NCBI GenBank assembly: GCA_012932295.1
Contig: JAAONU010000013.1
Location: 40,996,627 to 41,060,626 of the forward strand
Origin: Cyclina sinensis
Taxonomy: Eukaryota > Mollusca > Bivalvia > Venerida > Veneridae
DNA length: 64,000 bases
Direction: 5' to 3'
Positions 61,501 through 64,000 of this stretch are shown here, in pieces; the stretch's first letter is position 1, and every line of letters begins with the position of its first letter. The notes under the pieces are model-generated. The model was not told the DNA's origin, ran no database searches, and worked only from the letters and a program-made list of their open reading frames with translations. The translations under genes were made by a program, and so were the position numbers.

Positions 61501-64000
61501 AAAATGTGAACAATGGTAAACAGGACAGTGTGGCGACTGATTACTATTCTAAGAGGAAGATGGGTATAATATTGAAAAGGACACTGTTGTTACAGGTGAC
61601 TACACTAAGAACAAGATGGATTCAGTGGTAACAGGAACAGTGTATTGACTGGTTACTGTACTAGGAGAAAGATGAGCACAATAGTGATGTAATCAGTTAG
61701 GCGACTGATAATGGTAACTACATTAAGAGCAATATTATCAGAGTGGTTAAGGGAACAGTGTGGTGGCTGGTTACATCATTAAGAGCAAGAAGGGAATAAT
61801 GGTAAAGGGAACAGTGTTGTCACTTCACTTAGAGCAAGAAGGGAACAATGGTAAAGGGAACAGTGTTGTGACTTCACTAAGAGCAACATTGATGCAATGG
61901 TTAAGGGAACGGTATTGTGACTTCACTTAGAGCAAGAAGGAACAATGGTAAAGGGAACAGTGTGGTGACTGGTTACTACACTGAGAGCAAGATGGTACAA
62001 TGGTAAAGGGAGCAGTGTTGTGACTGGTTACTACACAAAGAGCAAGAAAGGAACAATGCTAAGGGGAAAAGTATGGTGACTGGTTACTACACGAAAATTG
62101 CTGCAATGGTAAAGGAAACAGTGTACTACACTAAGAGCAAGACGGATAGAATTTTAAAGGGAACAGTGTGGTGACGGGTTACTACACTAACAGCAAGATT
62201 GGTACAATGGTAGAGGGAACAGTGTGGTGAGAGGTAACTACACTAAATGCAAGATGGGTACAATGGTAAAGAGAAGCGTGTGGGGACAGGTAACTACACT
62301 AAGAGCAAGATTAGTACAATGGTAAAGAGAAGCGTATGGTGACAGGTAACTACACTAAGACTAAGGTGAGTACAATTGTTAAGGGAAAAGTGTGGTGACA
62401 GGTAACTACACTAAAGCAAGATTGGTACAATGGTAAAGGGAACAGTGTGGAGACAGGTTAAGAGCAAGATGGGAACAGTGGTAAAGAGAAGCGTGTGGTG
62501 ACAGGTAAGTACACTAAGACCAAGGTGAGTACAATGGTTAAGGGAAAAGTGTGGTGACAGGTAGCTACACTAAGAGCAAGATGTGTACAGTGATAAAGGG
62601 AAAAGTGTGCTGACAGGTAACTACACTAAAGCAAGATAAGTACAATGGTAAAGAGAAGCGTGTGGTGACAGGTAACTACACTAAGAGCAAGATGAGTACA
62701 ATGGTAAAATGAAAAGTATGTTGACTTGTTACTACACTAAGAGCAAGAAGGGTATAATGGTAAAGGGAAAAGTGTGGTGACAGGTAACTACACTAAGAGC
62801 AAGACGGGTAAAATGGTAAAGAGAACAGTGTGGTGACAGGTGACTACACTAAGTGCAAGACGGGAACAATGGTAAAGAGAACAATGTGGTGACAGGTAAC
62901 TACACTAAGAGCAAGATGGGTACAATGGTAAAGGGAAAAGTGTGGTGCCTACTACACTAAGAGCAAGATGGGAACAATGGTAGAGAGAAGCGTGTGCTAA
63001 CAAGTAACTACACTATGATCAAAATGGGTACAATGGTAAAGGGAACAGTGTGGTGACTACTACACTTTGTGCAAGACGGGTAGAGTGGTAAAGAGAAGCG
63101 TGTGGTGACTGGTAACTACACTAAGAGCAAGATGTGTACAGTGGTAAAGGGAAAAGTGTGGTGACAGGTAACTACACTAAAGCAAGATGGGTACAATGAT
63201 TAAGGGAAAAGTGTGGTGACAGGTTACTACACTAAGAGCAAGATGTGTACAGTGGTAAAGGGAAAAGTGTGCTGACAGGTAACTACACTAAAGCAAGATG
63301 TGTACAATGGTAAAGAGAAGCGTGTGGTGACAGGTAACTACACTAAGAGTAAATTAGTACAATGGTAAAGGGAAAAGTATGGTGACTGGTTACTACACTA
63401 AGAGCAAGAAGGGTACAATGGTAAAGGGAAAAGTGTGGTGACAGGTAACTACACTAAGAGCAAGACGGGTGCAATGGTAAAGAGAACAGTGTGGTGACAG
63501 GTTACTACACTAAGAGCAAGACGGGATTAATGGTAAAGAGAACAGTGTGGTGACAGGTAACTACACTATGAGCAAGATGGGTACAATGGTAAAGGGAAAA
63601 GTGTGGTGACTACTACACTAAGAGCAAGATGGGTACAAAAGGTAGAGAGAAGCGTGTGCTAACAAGTAACTACACTAAGATCAAAATGGGTACAATGGTG
63701 AAGGGAACAGTGTGGTGAATTCTACACTTAGTGCAAAACGGGTAGAGTGTAAAGAGAAGCGTGTGGTGACTGGTAACTACACTAAGAGCAAGATGTGTAC
63801 AGTGGTAAAGGGAAATGTTTGGTGATAGGTACCTACAGTAAGAGCAAGATAGGTACAGTGGTAAAGGGAAGCGTGTTGTGACAGGTAACTACACTAAAGC
63901 AAGATGGGTACAATGGTAAAGAGAAGCGCGTGGTGACAGGTAACTACACTAAGAGCAAGATGAGTACAATGGTAAAATGAAAAGTATAGTGACTGGTCAC
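52600..64000. repeat. 56-bp minisatellite megarray, more than 11.4 kb, runs off the window
   Basis: About 200 tandem copies of a 56-bp unit: 'ggtaactacactaagagcaa', 'gatgggtacaatggtaaagg', 'gaaaagtgtggtgaca'. The plus strand is rich in G and A and poor in C. Subfamilies alternate ('ttcactaag...ttgtgactggttac' against 'tacactaag...tggtgacaggtaac'). A block starting at 54111 recurs at 56602 with a constant 2,491-bp offset over more than 1 kb, and its start recurs again at 61484. The unit is not a multiple of three and no long frame exists; short frames inside are incidental. Confidence 0.95.

Noticed and set aside
52600..64000. CRISPR-like array
   Set aside because: The whole 56-bp unit is repeated with gradual divergence. 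There are no unique spacers, no cas genes, and the genome is eukaryotic.

Overview
The window looks like nuclear DNA of a bivalve mollusc. It has multi-exon genes with GT-AG introns, many tRNA-derived SINEs, hairpin-headed repeats with internal monomers of about 160-170 bp (a style known from bivalve 'pearl'/Helitron-like elements), and an NLR-type NACHT pseudogene. The phylum is inferred from repeat style and gene content; I cannot name the species. There is no bacterial gene, operon or CRISPR array.

Layout. (1) 1-12.3 kb: a broken NLR-like gene on the + strand. A coiled-coil exon has expanded into a 54-bp tandem array full of stops, followed by a short linker exon and a NACHT/LRR-like exon with stops and frameshifts. 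A hairpin-headed repeat interrupted by a MITE lies in its large intron. (2) 12.3-23.7 kb: mostly repeats (hairpin-headed repeats, SINEs, a nonautonomous TIR element) plus a two-exon remnant of a TTF/BED-type, hAT-related gene. (3) 23.8-50.05 kb: the core of the window, two complete genes placed head to head. DCST1 is on the - strand (17 coding exons, 732 aa) and DCST2 on the + strand (16 coding exons, 946 aa). Their start codons are 208 bp apart, and every exon junction I placed keeps the reading frame. Both proteins are multi-pass DC-STAMP-domain proteins with an eight-cysteine RING-like domain near the C terminus. In mouse, fish, fly and nematode the homologues are sperm membrane proteins needed for fertilization. 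The shared promoter carries two perfect CRE palindromes plus near-matches, a plausible link to CREM/CREB-type germline control. (4) 50-52.6 kb: 3' flank with one hairpin-headed repeat and two SINE copies. (5) 52.6 kb to the window edge: more than 11 kb of a 56-bp minisatellite with kilobase-scale higher-order duplications.

DCST1 introns have collected mobile DNA: a 3.95-kb hAT-type fold-back element in intron 3, and an apparently intact 1.5-kb Tc1 element beside a 46-bp minisatellite in intron 10. DCST2 introns hold only short SINEs. The strongest biological story is the conserved DCST1-DCST2 pair with its CRE-rich bidirectional promoter. I saw no convincing wholly new system; the most unusual DNA structures are the fold-back hAT element, the 54-bp coding array that kept growing after it gained stops, and the 56-bp megasatellite.
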